A stretch of DNA of 13,961 bases from JAIRTY01 sp050257395 (GCA_050257395.1 JBLMWU010000055.1:1-13961); one strand, 5' to 3'; positions 4,970-12,024 are shown, counted from the stretch's first letter. Notes: generated by a model from the sequence alone, not told the origin. Numbers and translations are program-made.

Positions 4970-6532
4970 ATGCACGACGGTGAGCACCTGCCGGGCAGCG
5001 GCCCGGCCGCAGCCGGGGACCACGAGATCGTGGCGGCGATCGTGGCCGGGGACCCGGCCGGGCTCGCTTCCGCCTACGACCGCTACGCCGCCGCCCTGCA
5101 CACCTACTGCCACACGCTGCTCGGCGAGCCCGCCGACGCGGCGGACGCGGTCCAGGACACGTTCATCATCGCCGCCGCGAAACTCGGCGGCCTGCGCGAT
5201 CCCGGCCGGCTCCGGCCCTGGCTGTACGCGGTGGCCCGGAACGAGTGCCGCCGCCGGCTGCGGGGCCGGGCCGGCGCCGTCCCGCTGGACGAGGCGGGGG
5301 ACGTGACCGACAGCGCGCCGGAGGTGGGCGAGAGCGCGGAAAAGCAGGAGCTGCGGAGCCTGGTGCGCGCGGCCCTGTCCGGGCTGAATCCGGGCGAGCG
5401 GGAGATCATCGAGCTGAACCTGCGCCACGAGCTCGACGGCGCCGACCTCGCTGACGCCCTCGGTGTGCCGCGCAACCAGGCGCACGCGCTCGCCTCCCGG
5501 GCCCGGACCCAGTTCGAGACCTCGCTCGGGGCGCTGCTGGTCGCCCGCACCGGCCGCGAGTACTGCGAGGAGCTCGCCGGCATCCTGGAAGGCTGGGACG
5601 GCGAGCTGACCCCGCTGGTGCGCAAGCGCGTCAACCGGCACATCGAGCGCTGCGAAACCTGCGGCGCCCGCAAGCGCCGCGAGCTCAGCCCGGCGATGCT
5701 GCTCAGCATGTTCCCGGTGATCATGCTGCCGGCCGGGCTGCGGAACCGGGTGCTGCGGCTGGTCTCCGACAGCCAGCCGAGCGCCGCCAGCTACCGGGCC
5801 CATGTCCTGCGGCGGGCCGAGCCGTTCGGCGGCGACGGGTTCCCGGAGCCGATCGACCCGCCCCGGCTGGGCCGGGGCGGCGGGGGCAACCACCTCCTGA
5901 CCGCGGGCGCCGCCGCGGCGCTGCTGCTGCTGCTCGGCGGCGGCGCGGTGGTCGCCGCGAACCTGCTGCACCACCCCGGCCAGCCAGCAGCTGACACGCT
6001 GGCCGCGGGCAGCCCCACGCCCTCGCCCACGCCGACGATCCCGCTGCCCACACCCACCACGCCGAGCCCGTCGCCGACGCCACATAAACACCACGCGAAG
6101 AAGCCCGCCCCGGCGCCCACCCTGGTGGCGCTCCCACCCCCGACGCTTGCGCCGCCGTCGAGCGCGGCGCCGCCGCCCACCCCGAAGCCCACGCCCAAGC
6201 CGACCCCGAAGCCCAAGCCGTCGCCAGGCATCCTGTCGGCCTCGCCGAACGCGGTCCGGCTGACTCAGGCGCCCGACGGCAGCTACACGGGCACGTTTGA
6301 CCTCATCGCGCAGGGCGGGCCGGTGACGTTCACCGTCACCAGCCAGGCACCCGCGGGGGAGCTCACGGTCTCACCCGCCACAGGCAAGATCGCCAAGGGC
6401 GGCTCAGTCACCGTGACCATCACCGGGCCGGCCCAGAGCCCACCCGGCGGTCAGTACCAGACGACGGTGACGGCATCCGGCGGCTCGGGCAGCCCCGTCG
6501 TCATCGACGTGACCTACCCACCCGCCGGCTGA
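4970..6532 (+). CDS. ECF sigma factor fused to zinc anti-sigma motif, TM helix and Ig/BACON-like domain
   Basis: The product is 520 residues. Residues ~30-98 are sigma region 2 (DAVQDTFIIAAAKL, LRPWLYAVARNECRRRLR). Residues ~135-188 are region 4, with the helix-turn-helix DLADALGVPRNQAHALASRA. Cys199-x24-His224-x3-Cys228-x2-Cys231 matches the zinc-binding anti-sigma (ZAS) signature. One membrane helix lies at ~309-331 (LLTAGAAAALLLLLGGGAVV). A Pro/Thr/Lys-rich spacer follows to ~420. The last ~100 residues form a beta-rich domain (VTFTVTSQAPAGELTVSPATG) like BACON or other Ig-like folds. The sigma part would be held at the inner face and the C-terminal domain outside, so signalling presumably needs release or proteolysis. 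Multidomain ECF groups with fused ZAS regions are known in Actinobacteria. ATG 4970 is preferred over the upstream open frame. No separate anti-sigma gene is adjacent. Confidence 0.9.
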   Translation: MHDGEHLPGSGPAAAGDHEIVAAIVAGDPAGLASAYDRYAAALHTYCHTLLGEPADAADAVQDTFIIAAAKLGGLRDPGRLRPWLYAVARNECRRRLRGRAGAVPLDEAGDVTDSAPEVGESAEKQELRSLVRAALSGLNPGEREIIELNLRHELDGADLADALGVPRNQAHALASRARTQFETSLGALLVARTGREYCEELAGILEGWDGELTPLVRKRVNRHIERCETCGARKRRELSPAMLLSMFPVIMLPAGLRNRVLRLVSDSQPSAASYRAHVLRRAEPFGGDGFPEPIDPPRLGRGGGGNHLLTAGAAAALLLLLGGGAVVAANLLHHPGQPAADTLAAGSPTPSPTPTIPLPTPTTPSPSPTPHKHHAKKPAPAPTLVALPPPTLAPPSSAAPPPTPKPTPKPTPKPKPSPGILSASPNAVRLTQAPDGSYTGTFDLIAQGGPVTFTVTSQAPAGELTVSPATGKIAKGGSVTVTITGPAQSPPGGQYQTTVTASGGSGSPVVIDVTYPPAG

Positions 6533-6613
6533 GCCGCCCGGCGTCGGTCACCAGCAAGGACGGCGTGGGGCTGCAACGGGCGCACATGGGCCGGACTTGG
6601 CTCAGTTCATGGG

Positions 6614-6655
6614 CAGTTCGGTTACGACCCCGTCGGCGGGGCCGTAACCGAACTG
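6614..6655. terminator. Bidirectional hairpin terminator between convergent genes
   Basis: Arms CAGTTCGGTTACG (6614-6626) and its exact complement (6643-6655) form 13 bp. After one A/C mismatch, CCCCG and CGGGG add 5 bp, closed by a TCGG tetraloop (6633-6636). It lies 81 nt after the sigma-gene stop and 108 nt beyond the stop of the leftward MetE-like gene, so it can serve both. Confidence 0.75.
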
Positions 6656-6662
6656 GCGATGG

Positions 6663-6671
6663 TTATCCACA
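6663..6671 (+). other. Single perfect DnaA-box sequence
   Basis: TTATCCACA matches the classical high-affinity DnaA box exactly. No second copy, AT-rich unwinding region or dnaA/dnaN gene is nearby, so this is not evidence of an origin. It may be chance or an isolated titration or regulatory site next to the terminator. Confidence 0.25.
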
Positions 6672-6763
6672 GGGATACGAGCCAGGGTCGGCTGCGGGCG
6701 GATGGGTGCCGGTCAGGCAGGCTGGTGGACCCGCACCGGCGGCCGCAGGCCCGGTACAGCTGG

Positions 6764-7789
6764 CTAGGCGGCCAGTTCGGCCCGCAGCTGGGCGGCGGCC
6801 TGGGTCATGGCCTGCAGCTTGCCGAACGCGGCGTCGCGGGGCAGGTACTTCATCCCGCAGTCGGGGGCGAGCACCAGCCGCTCGGCGGGCACGTACGGCA
6901 GCGCTCGCCGCACCCGGGCGGCCACCTCGTCCGCGGTCTCGACGGCGTGGTCGCCGAGGTTCAGCACGCCCAGGATGATGGTCTTGCCGTCCAGCGCGGA
7001 CAGCACCGAGCAGTCGAGGCCGGACTGAGCGGTTTCGATGGAGACCTGGTCGCAGTCGGCGGCGGCGAGCTCGGGCAGGAACGAGTAGCCGGACGGCCGC
7101 TCGTGGATGATCGCCGCGTAGCCGAAGCACAGGTGGACGGCGGTGGTGCCGGTGACCCCGGCCAGCGCCCGGTTGATCGCCTTGACCCCGTAGCGCTTGG
7201 CCTCCTCCGGGCGTGCCTGCAGATACGGCTCGTCCAGCTGGACGATGTCGGCGCCGGCCGCGAACAGGTCCCGGACCTCCTCGTTCACTGCTTCGGCGTA
7301 GGCGTAGGCGAGGTCCTCGCTGCTGGCGAAGTAGTCGTTCTGCGCCTGCTGCGCCATGGTGAACGGGCCCGGCAGGGTGATCTTGATCGTCCGGTCGGTC
7401 TGCCCGCGCAGGAACGACACGTCGCCGGCCTCGACCGGATGGCGGCGGCTGATCGGGCCGGTCACCCGGGGCACCGGGTTGGGGTGGCCGCTGCGGTCGA
7501 GCGCGGTGCCCGGATTGTCGATGTCCACGCCGTTCAGCGCGGTGGCGAACCGGTTGGAGTAGCTCTCGCGGCACATCTCACCGTCGGTGATGATGTCCAG
7601 CCCGGCGCGTTCCTGTTCCCGGATCGCCAGCGCGGTCGCGTCCCGCTGCGCCTCGGCCAGGTACGCGGGATCCACCCGCCACAGCTCGCGGGCCCGGACC
7701 CGGGGCGGGAACCGGTGCGACAGCCGTTCGCGGTCGATGAGCCAGTCCGGCTGCGCGTAGCTGCCAACGAGTGAGGTGGGGAAGAGCAT
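6764..7789 (-). CDS. Core-type cobalamin-independent methionine synthase homologue (MetE C-terminal domain)
   Basis: At 341 residues this matches only the catalytic C-terminal half of MetE, a TIM-barrel that moves a methyl group onto a zinc-bound thiol. All four zinc ligands are recognisable: His219 and Cys221 (VHLCFGY), Glu252 (VSIETAQSG) and Cys311 (LAPDCGMKYLP), equivalent to E. coli His641, Cys643, Glu665 and Cys726. Other family motifs are SLVGSYAQP near the start, DGEM (69-72), LPGPFTM (139-145) and QLDEPYL (184-190). With no N-terminal half, the methyl donor may be methylcobalamin or another protein or small molecule rather than polyglutamyl-methyltetrahydrofolate. Epoxyalkane:CoM transferase and related thiol alkyltransferases are alternatives. 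ATG 7789 has GGAGG 6 nt upstream. The IspH-like gene lies 189 nt upstream on the same strand, with hairpins between. Confidence 0.85.
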   Translation of the reverse strand: MLFPTSLVGSYAQPDWLIDRERLSHRFPPRVRARELWRVDPAYLAEAQRDATALAIREQERAGLDIITDGEMCRESYSNRFATALNGVDIDNPGTALDRSGHPNPVPRVTGPISRRHPVEAGDVSFLRGQTDRTIKITLPGPFTMAQQAQNDYFASSEDLAYAYAEAVNEEVRDLFAAGADIVQLDEPYLQARPEEAKRYGVKAINRALAGVTGTTAVHLCFGYAAIIHERPSGYSFLPELAAADCDQVSIETAQSGLDCSVLSALDGKTIILGVLNLGDHAVETADEVAARVRRALPYVPAERLVLAPDCGMKYLPRDAAFGKLQAMTQAAAQLRAELAA

Positions 7790-7795
7790 CTGTGG

Positions 7796-7800
7796 CCTCC
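7796..7800 (-). promoter_or_regulatory. Ribosome binding site of the MetE-like gene
   Basis: On the minus strand GGAGG lies 6 nt before ATG 7789, which fixes the start. The protein then begins MLFPTSLVGSY, as in other short MetE-like proteins. Confidence 0.75.
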
Positions 7801-7838
7801 GCCGGGATGTGTGGACCGGGCAATTCCGGCTCAGTATG

Positions 7839-7909
7839 GCGCGGCCCGGCCGCGCACCGGAAGGCGTCAGGGACCGCTTTTCTCAGACCGGAACCCGGCT
7901 GCCGCCGGG
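7839..7909. terminator. Small hairpins between the IspH-like and MetE-like genes
   Basis: Two perfect stems are visible: GCGCGGC/GCCGCGC (7839-7845 and 7849-7855, 3-nt loop) and CCCGGC/GCCGGG (7894-7899 and 7904-7909, TGCC loop). They lie in the 189-nt gap and may end the IspH-like transcript or structure the MetE-like leader. I looked for SAM and cobalamin riboswitch core motifs here and did not find them. Confidence 0.35.
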
Positions 7910-7978
7910 ATACGGACGAGTGCCCGGACAGCGGACACCGGGGGAGCGGGCCCGGCGGGCTGGCCGTGCTGGCCGCCG

Positions 7979-9256
7979 CTACCCCGCTGACCAGGGCCAG
8001 GACCATGTTCCCTGGCCGGTGATCTCCGTCGTGACCCGCCGCCGGGTCACGCTCAGCTGACCCAGGCCGGACAGGGCCGCGGTGATGTCACCGGCGAGCC
8101 CGGCTGTTGCGGACACTGTGTCCGCCAGGCCGATCGCGGTGGTCCCGGCGAGCCAGGAGGCGGTGAGCTGCCCCGCTTCGGCGACCACGTGGACCTTGGC
8201 GCGGCCGCCCCGGGCCAGCCCGGTGACCTGCCGGGTGTCGGGGTGGCTCTCCTCGCCCAGCACCAGCATCACGTCACACGCGGACGCCACCGCCCGCACC
8301 GTCTCGGCCCGGTCGGACGCGGCATAGCAGAAGCGGTCCGGGTCCGGCCCGCGCAGCGCGGGGAACCGGGACCGCAGCGAGGCCATCACCGGCGCCGCGT
8401 CCTCCACCGGGATCCCGGGCTGCAGCACGTAGGAGACCCGCCGCGGGTCGGCGGCGCCGACCCCGGCCGCCCCGGCGGAGGTCGCGGCGATGACGAGCCT
8501 GCCGGGGACCTGCCCGGCGATGCCGGCCACGGCCGCGCTGCCCGGCTGGCCGATGAGCACCACCTGGTCGCCGCGCCCGGCGAACCGGCGGGCTTCCTCC
8601 TGCACCCCCGCCACCAGCGGGCAGGTGGCGTCCACGACCGTCAGCTGCCGCTCAGCCGCTTCGGCCAGCACGGACGGCGGCAGGCCGTGCGCGGGGATCA
8701 GCACGGTGGCCCCGTCCGGCACCTCGGCCAGGGAACCAGTGAACACGGCACCGGCGGCAGCGAGCCTGGCCAGCGCCTGCGCGGTGCCCGCCAGCTGCCC
8801 GGCGACGTACACGGGCCCGTCGGTGGCGGCGACGGTGTCGGCTGCCCGCTCCATCGCGTGCCGGGCGCCGTCGCACCACGGGCTCACCGCGCCGAGCAGC
8901 CGCCGGGTGGCGACCACGGCCGACCACTCCTCCACCGCGGCCCGGGCCGCCGCGACCGCCACCCCGTCCACCGCGTCCGCCGCCGCCCCAATGGCGGTGC
9001 CCCCGCCGTCGCTGTGCAGGGCGGAGGTGACGAACAGCACCGCGCCGTCGTCCGCCTGTGACGCGTCCGCGCACTGGGGGACCGGCCCGTACCGGATCCG
9101 GGCGCCGCGCCGGGTCAGGCTCCCGCCGATGAGCGGGGCGGCCGGGCACGGCAGCAGCCCGCGCGCGGGATCCCCGACCTCCGTGGCCACCAGCACTTCC
9201 CCCGGCGCCACCGCCGTGCCCGGCGCGAGGCACTTGCGTGCGGTGGATCGGTTCAT
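7979..9256 (-). CDS. IspH/LytB paralogue with N-terminal extension, probably not a standard HMBPP reductase
   Basis: Of 425 residues, the last ~300 align with IspH, the iron-sulfur enzyme that reduces HMBPP to IPP and DMAPP. Cys128 (SPWCDGARH), Cys212 (DATCPLV) and Cys310 (FCYAASDR) match E. coli Cys12, Cys96 and Cys197; the first spacing is exactly 84 as in E. coli. His190 (PAHGL) matches His74. Counting from the cysteines, the other active-site positions differ: His41 is Gly157, His124 is Ser240, Glu126 is Ala242 and Asn227 is about Asp340. Cluster binding is therefore likely, but the diphosphate pocket and proton donor are lost. The first ~120 residues are an Ala/Gly-rich extension without a recognised domain. 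ATG 9256 is preceded by only a G-rich tract. A canonical ispH is presumably elsewhere in the genome. Confidence 0.8.
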   Translation of the reverse strand: MNRSTARKCLAPGTAVAPGEVLVATEVGDPARGLLPCPAAPLIGGSLTRRGARIRYGPVPQCADASQADDGAVLFVTSALHSDGGGTAIGAAADAVDGVAVAAARAAVEEWSAVVATRRLLGAVSPWCDGARHAMERAADTVAATDGPVYVAGQLAGTAQALARLAAAGAVFTGSLAEVPDGATVLIPAHGLPPSVLAEAAERQLTVVDATCPLVAGVQEEARRFAGRGDQVVLIGQPGSAAVAGIAGQVPGRLVIAATSAGAAGVGAADPRRVSYVLQPGIPVEDAAPVMASLRSRFPALRGPDPDRFCYAASDRAETVRAVASACDVMLVLGEESHPDTRQVTGLARGGRAKVHVVAEAGQLTASWLAGTTAIGLADTVSATAGLAGDITAALSGLGQLSVTRRRVTTEITGQGTWSWPWSAG

Positions 9257-9298
9257 GGCTGCCCCCCGACGTCGCCACCGATTCCGGGTCCGACCCTA

Positions 9299-9373
9299 CC
9301 TGTTACAGGGTGTGATTCCCGGGACGTGGGGCGGTAACTGGGCCTGACACGAAAGGCACGCTGATGCCACTAT
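9299..9373 (+). promoter_or_regulatory. Divergent regulatory region with candidate carbonic anhydrase promoter
   Basis: The 153-bp gap between the leftward IspH-like gene and the rightward carbonic anhydrase holds the palindrome CCTGT-T-ACAGG (9299-9309), nested in ACCCT/AGGGT arms (9293-9297, 9307-9311). A possible rightward promoter is CTGACA (9344-9349), 18 bp, CACTAT (9368-9373). The -35 is good and the -10 is weak. For the leftward gene no -35/-10 pair is convincing. Confidence 0.3.
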
Positions 9374-9394
9374 TGCCGCAAATCCCCGCCGCAC

Positions 9395-9401
9395 GAGGAG
9401 G
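9395..9401 (+). promoter_or_regulatory. Ribosome binding site of the carbonic anhydrase gene
   Basis: GAGGAGG lies 8 nt before GTG 9410 and supports this GTG over the ATG at 9364, which is in another frame. Confidence 0.75.
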
Positions 9402-9409
9402 CCCGCCAG

Positions 9410-9901
9410 GTGAGCGTGACCGACGACCTGCTGACCAACAACGCCCGGTACGCGCAGGAGGCGAGCCGGCCGCAGTCGCACCTGCCCGCGCTGAAGCTGG
9501 CCGTCGTGGCGTGCATGGACGCCCGGATCAACGTGGAGGCGGTGCTCGGCCTCAGGGACGGCGACGCGCACATCATCCGCAACGCCGGCGGCTCGGTCAC
9601 GGACGACGAGATCCGCTCGCTGGCCATCAGCCAGCGGCTGCTCGGCACCCGGGAGATCATCCTCATTCACCACACCGGCTGCGGCATGCTGACCTTCACC
9701 GACGACGAGTTCCGGGAGAACCTGCAGCGGGAAACGGGCATCAAGCCACCCTGGTCCGCGGAGGCCTTCTCCGACCTGGACGCCGACGTCCGCCAGTCCA
9801 TCGCCCGGATCAAGGCCAGCCCGTTCATCCCGCACACCGGCTCGGTCCGCGGCTTCGTCCTCGACGTCGGCACCGGCCTGCTCCGCGAAGTCACCCCCTG
9901 A
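9410..9901 (+). CDS. canA: Beta-class carbonic anhydrase, Rv1284 type
   Basis: This enzyme interconverts CO2 and bicarbonate in the cytoplasm using zinc. The 163-residue length equals that of Mycobacterium tuberculosis Rv1284. Zinc and active-site residues are at the same positions: Cys35-x-Asp37-x-Arg39 (VACMDARIN), His88 and Cys91 (HHTGCGM). Other conserved stretches are HIIRNAGGSVTDDEIRSLAI and LLGTREIILIHH. The end, GFVLDVGTGLLREVTP, also matches the mycobacterial type. The start is GTG with a strong ribosome binding site. The next gene begins 60 nt later on the same strand without a clear terminator, so co-transcription is possible. The symbol is taken from the mycobacterial homologue. 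Confidence 0.93.
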   Translation: MSVTDDLLTNNARYAQEASRPQSHLPALKLAVVACMDARINVEAVLGLRDGDAHIIRNAGGSVTDDEIRSLAISQRLLGTREIILIHHTGCGMLTFTDDEFRENLQRETGIKPPWSAEAFSDLDADVRQSIARIKASPFIPHTGSVRGFVLDVGTGLLREVTP

Positions 9902-9961
9902 CCGCAGTCCCGGCGCGGGCGGCCAGCAGCGCTTGCCGCGGGCGGAGCGCAGGCGCATCGT

Positions 9962-10600
9962 GTGGGCGTGGATGAGGACCTGCGGGCGGAACTGCTGCGC
10001 CGGGTGGCGCGCGACCAGGCGGCGCGGCTGGCGTACGACGCCGAGGCGGCCAGGCAAGCCGACGCCGAGAACCTGCCCTGGCTGAAGCAGGTCATCGCGC
10101 GGGCGGGCTGGCCGAGCCGTTCGCTGGTGGGGGAGGACGGCGCCAGCGCTGCCTGGCTGCTGGCGCAGCATGCCGACGATGACCCGGCGTTCCAGCGGCA
10201 CTGCCTGGGCCTGCTGACGGCGGCGGCGGCGCAGGGGGCGGCCAGTCTGCGGGCCGTGGCCTACCTAACCGACCGGGTGCTGCTCGCCGAGGGCAAGCCA
10301 CAGGAGTACGGGACCCAGTTGACCGGGCGCGGCGGGAGGTACCGGCCGCAGCGGCTGCGTGATCCGGGCGGCGTGGACGAGCGGCGGGCGGCGATGTCGC
10401 TGGGCCCGCTGGCGGACTATCTCGCCGACTTCGCGGCCGGCAACCCGCCGCCGCCGTCGTCCACCTCCTGCCCGGCCTGCGCGGGCCGGATCGATTTCTG
10501 GCCGCCGGATGAAGAGGGCAGCGAGATCACCGCCGAGTGCCCGGCCTGCGGGTACACGCTGCGGATGAGGCTCGTCGGCCGCCCGCCAGCCGGGTCCTGA
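9962..10600 (+). CDS. DUF6624-like protein with C-terminal zinc ribbon
   Basis: The product is 212 residues and predicted soluble. Residues 1-~130 carry the pattern I associate with DUF6624: LRAELLRRVARDQAAR, then WLKQVIARAGWP, SLVGEDGASAAWLLAQHADDD, AYLTDRVLLAEGKPQEYGTQ. Its biochemical role is not known. After a basic, Pro-rich linker the C-terminus has Cys170-x2-Cys173 and Cys193-x2-Cys196 (SCPACAG and ECPACGY), a zinc-ribbon-like finger. This suggests contact with nucleic acid or protein and is not a usual part of the domain as I know it. The GTG 9962 start has only a weak AGG upstream; GTG 9968 is an alternative. It sits between the carbonic anhydrase and an MFS permease, all rightward. 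Confidence 0.75.
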   Translation: MGVDEDLRAELLRRVARDQAARLAYDAEAARQADAENLPWLKQVIARAGWPSRSLVGEDGASAAWLLAQHADDDPAFQRHCLGLLTAAAAQGAASLRAVAYLTDRVLLAEGKPQEYGTQLTGRGGRYRPQRLRDPGGVDERRAAMSLGPLADYLADFAAGNPPPPSSTSCPACAGRIDFWPPDEEGSEITAECPACGYTLRMRLVGRPPAGS

Positions 10601-10655
10601 AGTCGGCCGCGGGTGTGCCGAATGCGGACTGCCAGCCCGGCGCGCTGAGGTGTGA

Positions 10656-10686
10656 TTGCGCTGGCTGCCCGCTGGCCCCGTAATCT
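10656..10686 (+). promoter_or_regulatory. Possible promoter of the MFS gene
   Basis: TAATCT (10681-10686) is a good -10 element in a GC-rich setting. TTGCGC (10656-10661) is a possible -35, but the 19-bp spacing is long. If real, transcription begins near 10693, which rules out the GTG at 10652 as translation start. Confidence 0.35.
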
Positions 10687-10711
10687 GAGCACGGCGGCGG
10701 CGCGGCCGCAG

Positions 10712-12019
10712 GTGACGGGCGGAGGACGGCATGCGGGCGGGGGCCGGGGGCGCCGGGTCGCGAGCTGGGAGTACCGGGCCTACACCGCCGCGCAGGCGGT
10801 GTCGCTCGTCGGCACCAGCATGGGGTACGCCGCCCTGTACTGGCTGACCATCCACCTGGCGCACGGCCGCGCGGCCCTGCTGTCGATCCTGGTCGCGGCC
10901 CAGTTCCTGCCGATCCTGCTGGCCAGCAGGCGGGCCGGGACGCTGGTCGCGCGGTACCCGCGGAACCGGGTCCTGCTCGCCACCCAGGTGCTGCAGGCCG
11001 CCGGGGCGCTGGCGATCGGGGTGCCGCTGCTCGCCGGGTGGATGACGGTCTGGTACCTGTGCGCGGTCTCGTTCGCGGTGGGCTGGGTGCTGGCGGTCGA
11101 CGTCACGGCCCGGCAGATGTTCATGCTCGATCTGGTCGGCGAGGCGGAACTGCGCCGCGGCACCTCCCTGTACGGGACGGTGGCCGGGCTGGCCAAGATC
11201 GCGGGCCCGGCGGCGGCCGGGCTGATCATCGCGGCGGCCGGGGAAGCGGTGGTGTTCCTGGCGGACGCGGTCTCGTTCCTCGCGGTCGTCGCGGTGCTGC
11301 TGGCGCTGCGCGGGCGGGTGCGGGCCGCCACCGCAGCGGCGGGTGCGGGGGGCGCCGGCGCGCGCCGGTTCCGCTGGGTGCTCGACCTGCCCCGCGACAT
11401 CAAGGTCGCGGCGCTGATGGCCTTGCTGATCGGCGGCATCGGCTACCAGTTCGAGGTCACCAGCCCGCTGATGGCCACCGTGGTGTTCCGGCTCGGCGCG
11501 GTCGGCTACGGGCTGTTCGGCACCCTGATGGCCGCGGGCGGGATCGCGGGCAACTACTACTCGTCCCGGCGGCCCGACCCGGGCGCCCGCGAGTTCCTGA
11601 TGTGGGCGTGTGTCTTCGGCGTCGCCGAGCTGGCCGCGTCGGTCATGCCGGTGGTGTGGGCGTATGACGCGACCCTGGTGGTGATCGGCGGGGCCACCGT
11701 CCTGTTCAGCACCAGCGCGCTGGTCTTCGTGCAGCTCACCGTGCCGGAGCAGCAGCGCGGCCAGGCGGTGAGCGCGGTCAACGCCGGGTTCATGGGCTTT
11801 GTGCCCGCGGGCGCGTTCGCGGTCGCGGGCCTGGCCGTGCTGGCGGGCCCGCGCTGGGCGCTGGCCGTGCCGGCCCTCGCCGTCACAGCGTGCGCCGGCG
11901 CGGTGCTCGCCGCGACCCTCAGCCCACGCCGGCAGCCCGCTGCCGCGGCCGGCCAGCCCGCTGCCGCGCCGGCGCCAGTCCCGCCCGGGCATCCCGCCGT
12001 GGACGAGGCGCCGTCCTGA
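10712..12019 (+). CDS. MFS permease, MFS_3 (EntS-like) type
   Basis: This is a polytopic inner-membrane transporter of about 435 residues with roughly twelve hydrophobic segments, the first near residues 24-47 (YTAAQAVSLVGTSMGYAALY). The pattern is that of MFS_3 proteins, proton-driven exporters such as enterobactin exporter EntS and macrolide efflux proteins. Typical marks are ILVAAQFLPILL, RNRVLLATQVLQAAGAL, GTVAGLAKIAGPAAAGL and VPEQQRGQAVSAVNAGFMG. The loop 2-3 motif usually reads LADR; here it reads LVAR, so the conserved Asp is missing. The last ~35 residues are a Pro/Ala tail. The start is uncertain: GTG 10712 and GTG 10652 are both in frame without a good ribosome binding site, while a well-placed ATG at 10731 is out of frame. 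The substrate is unknown. Confidence 0.85.
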   Translation: MTGGGRHAGGGRGRRVASWEYRAYTAAQAVSLVGTSMGYAALYWLTIHLAHGRAALLSILVAAQFLPILLASRRAGTLVARYPRNRVLLATQVLQAAGALAIGVPLLAGWMTVWYLCAVSFAVGWVLAVDVTARQMFMLDLVGEAELRRGTSLYGTVAGLAKIAGPAAAGLIIAAAGEAVVFLADAVSFLAVVAVLLALRGRVRAATAAAGAGGAGARRFRWVLDLPRDIKVAALMALLIGGIGYQFEVTSPLMATVVFRLGAVGYGLFGTLMAAGGIAGNYYSSRRPDPGAREFLMWACVFGVAELAASVMPVVWAYDATLVVIGGATVLFSTSALVFVQLTVPEQQRGQAVSAVNAGFMGFVPAGAFAVAGLAVLAGPRWALAVPALAVTACAGAVLAATLSPRRQPAAAAGQPAAAPAPVPPGHPAVDEAPS

Positions 12020-12024
12020 GCCGG

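Noticed and set aside
4889..6094. Leftward open frame of 401 codons opposite the sigma factor
   Set aside because: The plus strand has clear sigma regions, zinc motif and membrane helix; the antisense product is Arg/Gln/Ala-rich without known motifs.
6663..6671. Replication origin
   Set aside because: A single DnaA box without a cluster, AT-rich region or dnaA/dnaN neighbours is not enough.
6659..7774. Rightward open frame of 371 codons opposite the MetE-like gene
   Set aside because: All MetE zinc ligands are on the minus strand, with a good ribosome binding site; the plus frame shows no family motif.
7790..7978. SAM or cobalamin riboswitch before the MetE-like gene
   Set aside because: Position and gene type invite one, but I found none of the conserved core motifs by eye; only simple hairpins are visible.
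10265..11992. Leftward open frame of 575 codons opposite the DUF6624-like and MFS genes
   Set aside because: It is composed of Arg/Gly/Asp/Gln-rich sequence with no hydrophobic core, an antisense shadow of two recognised genes.
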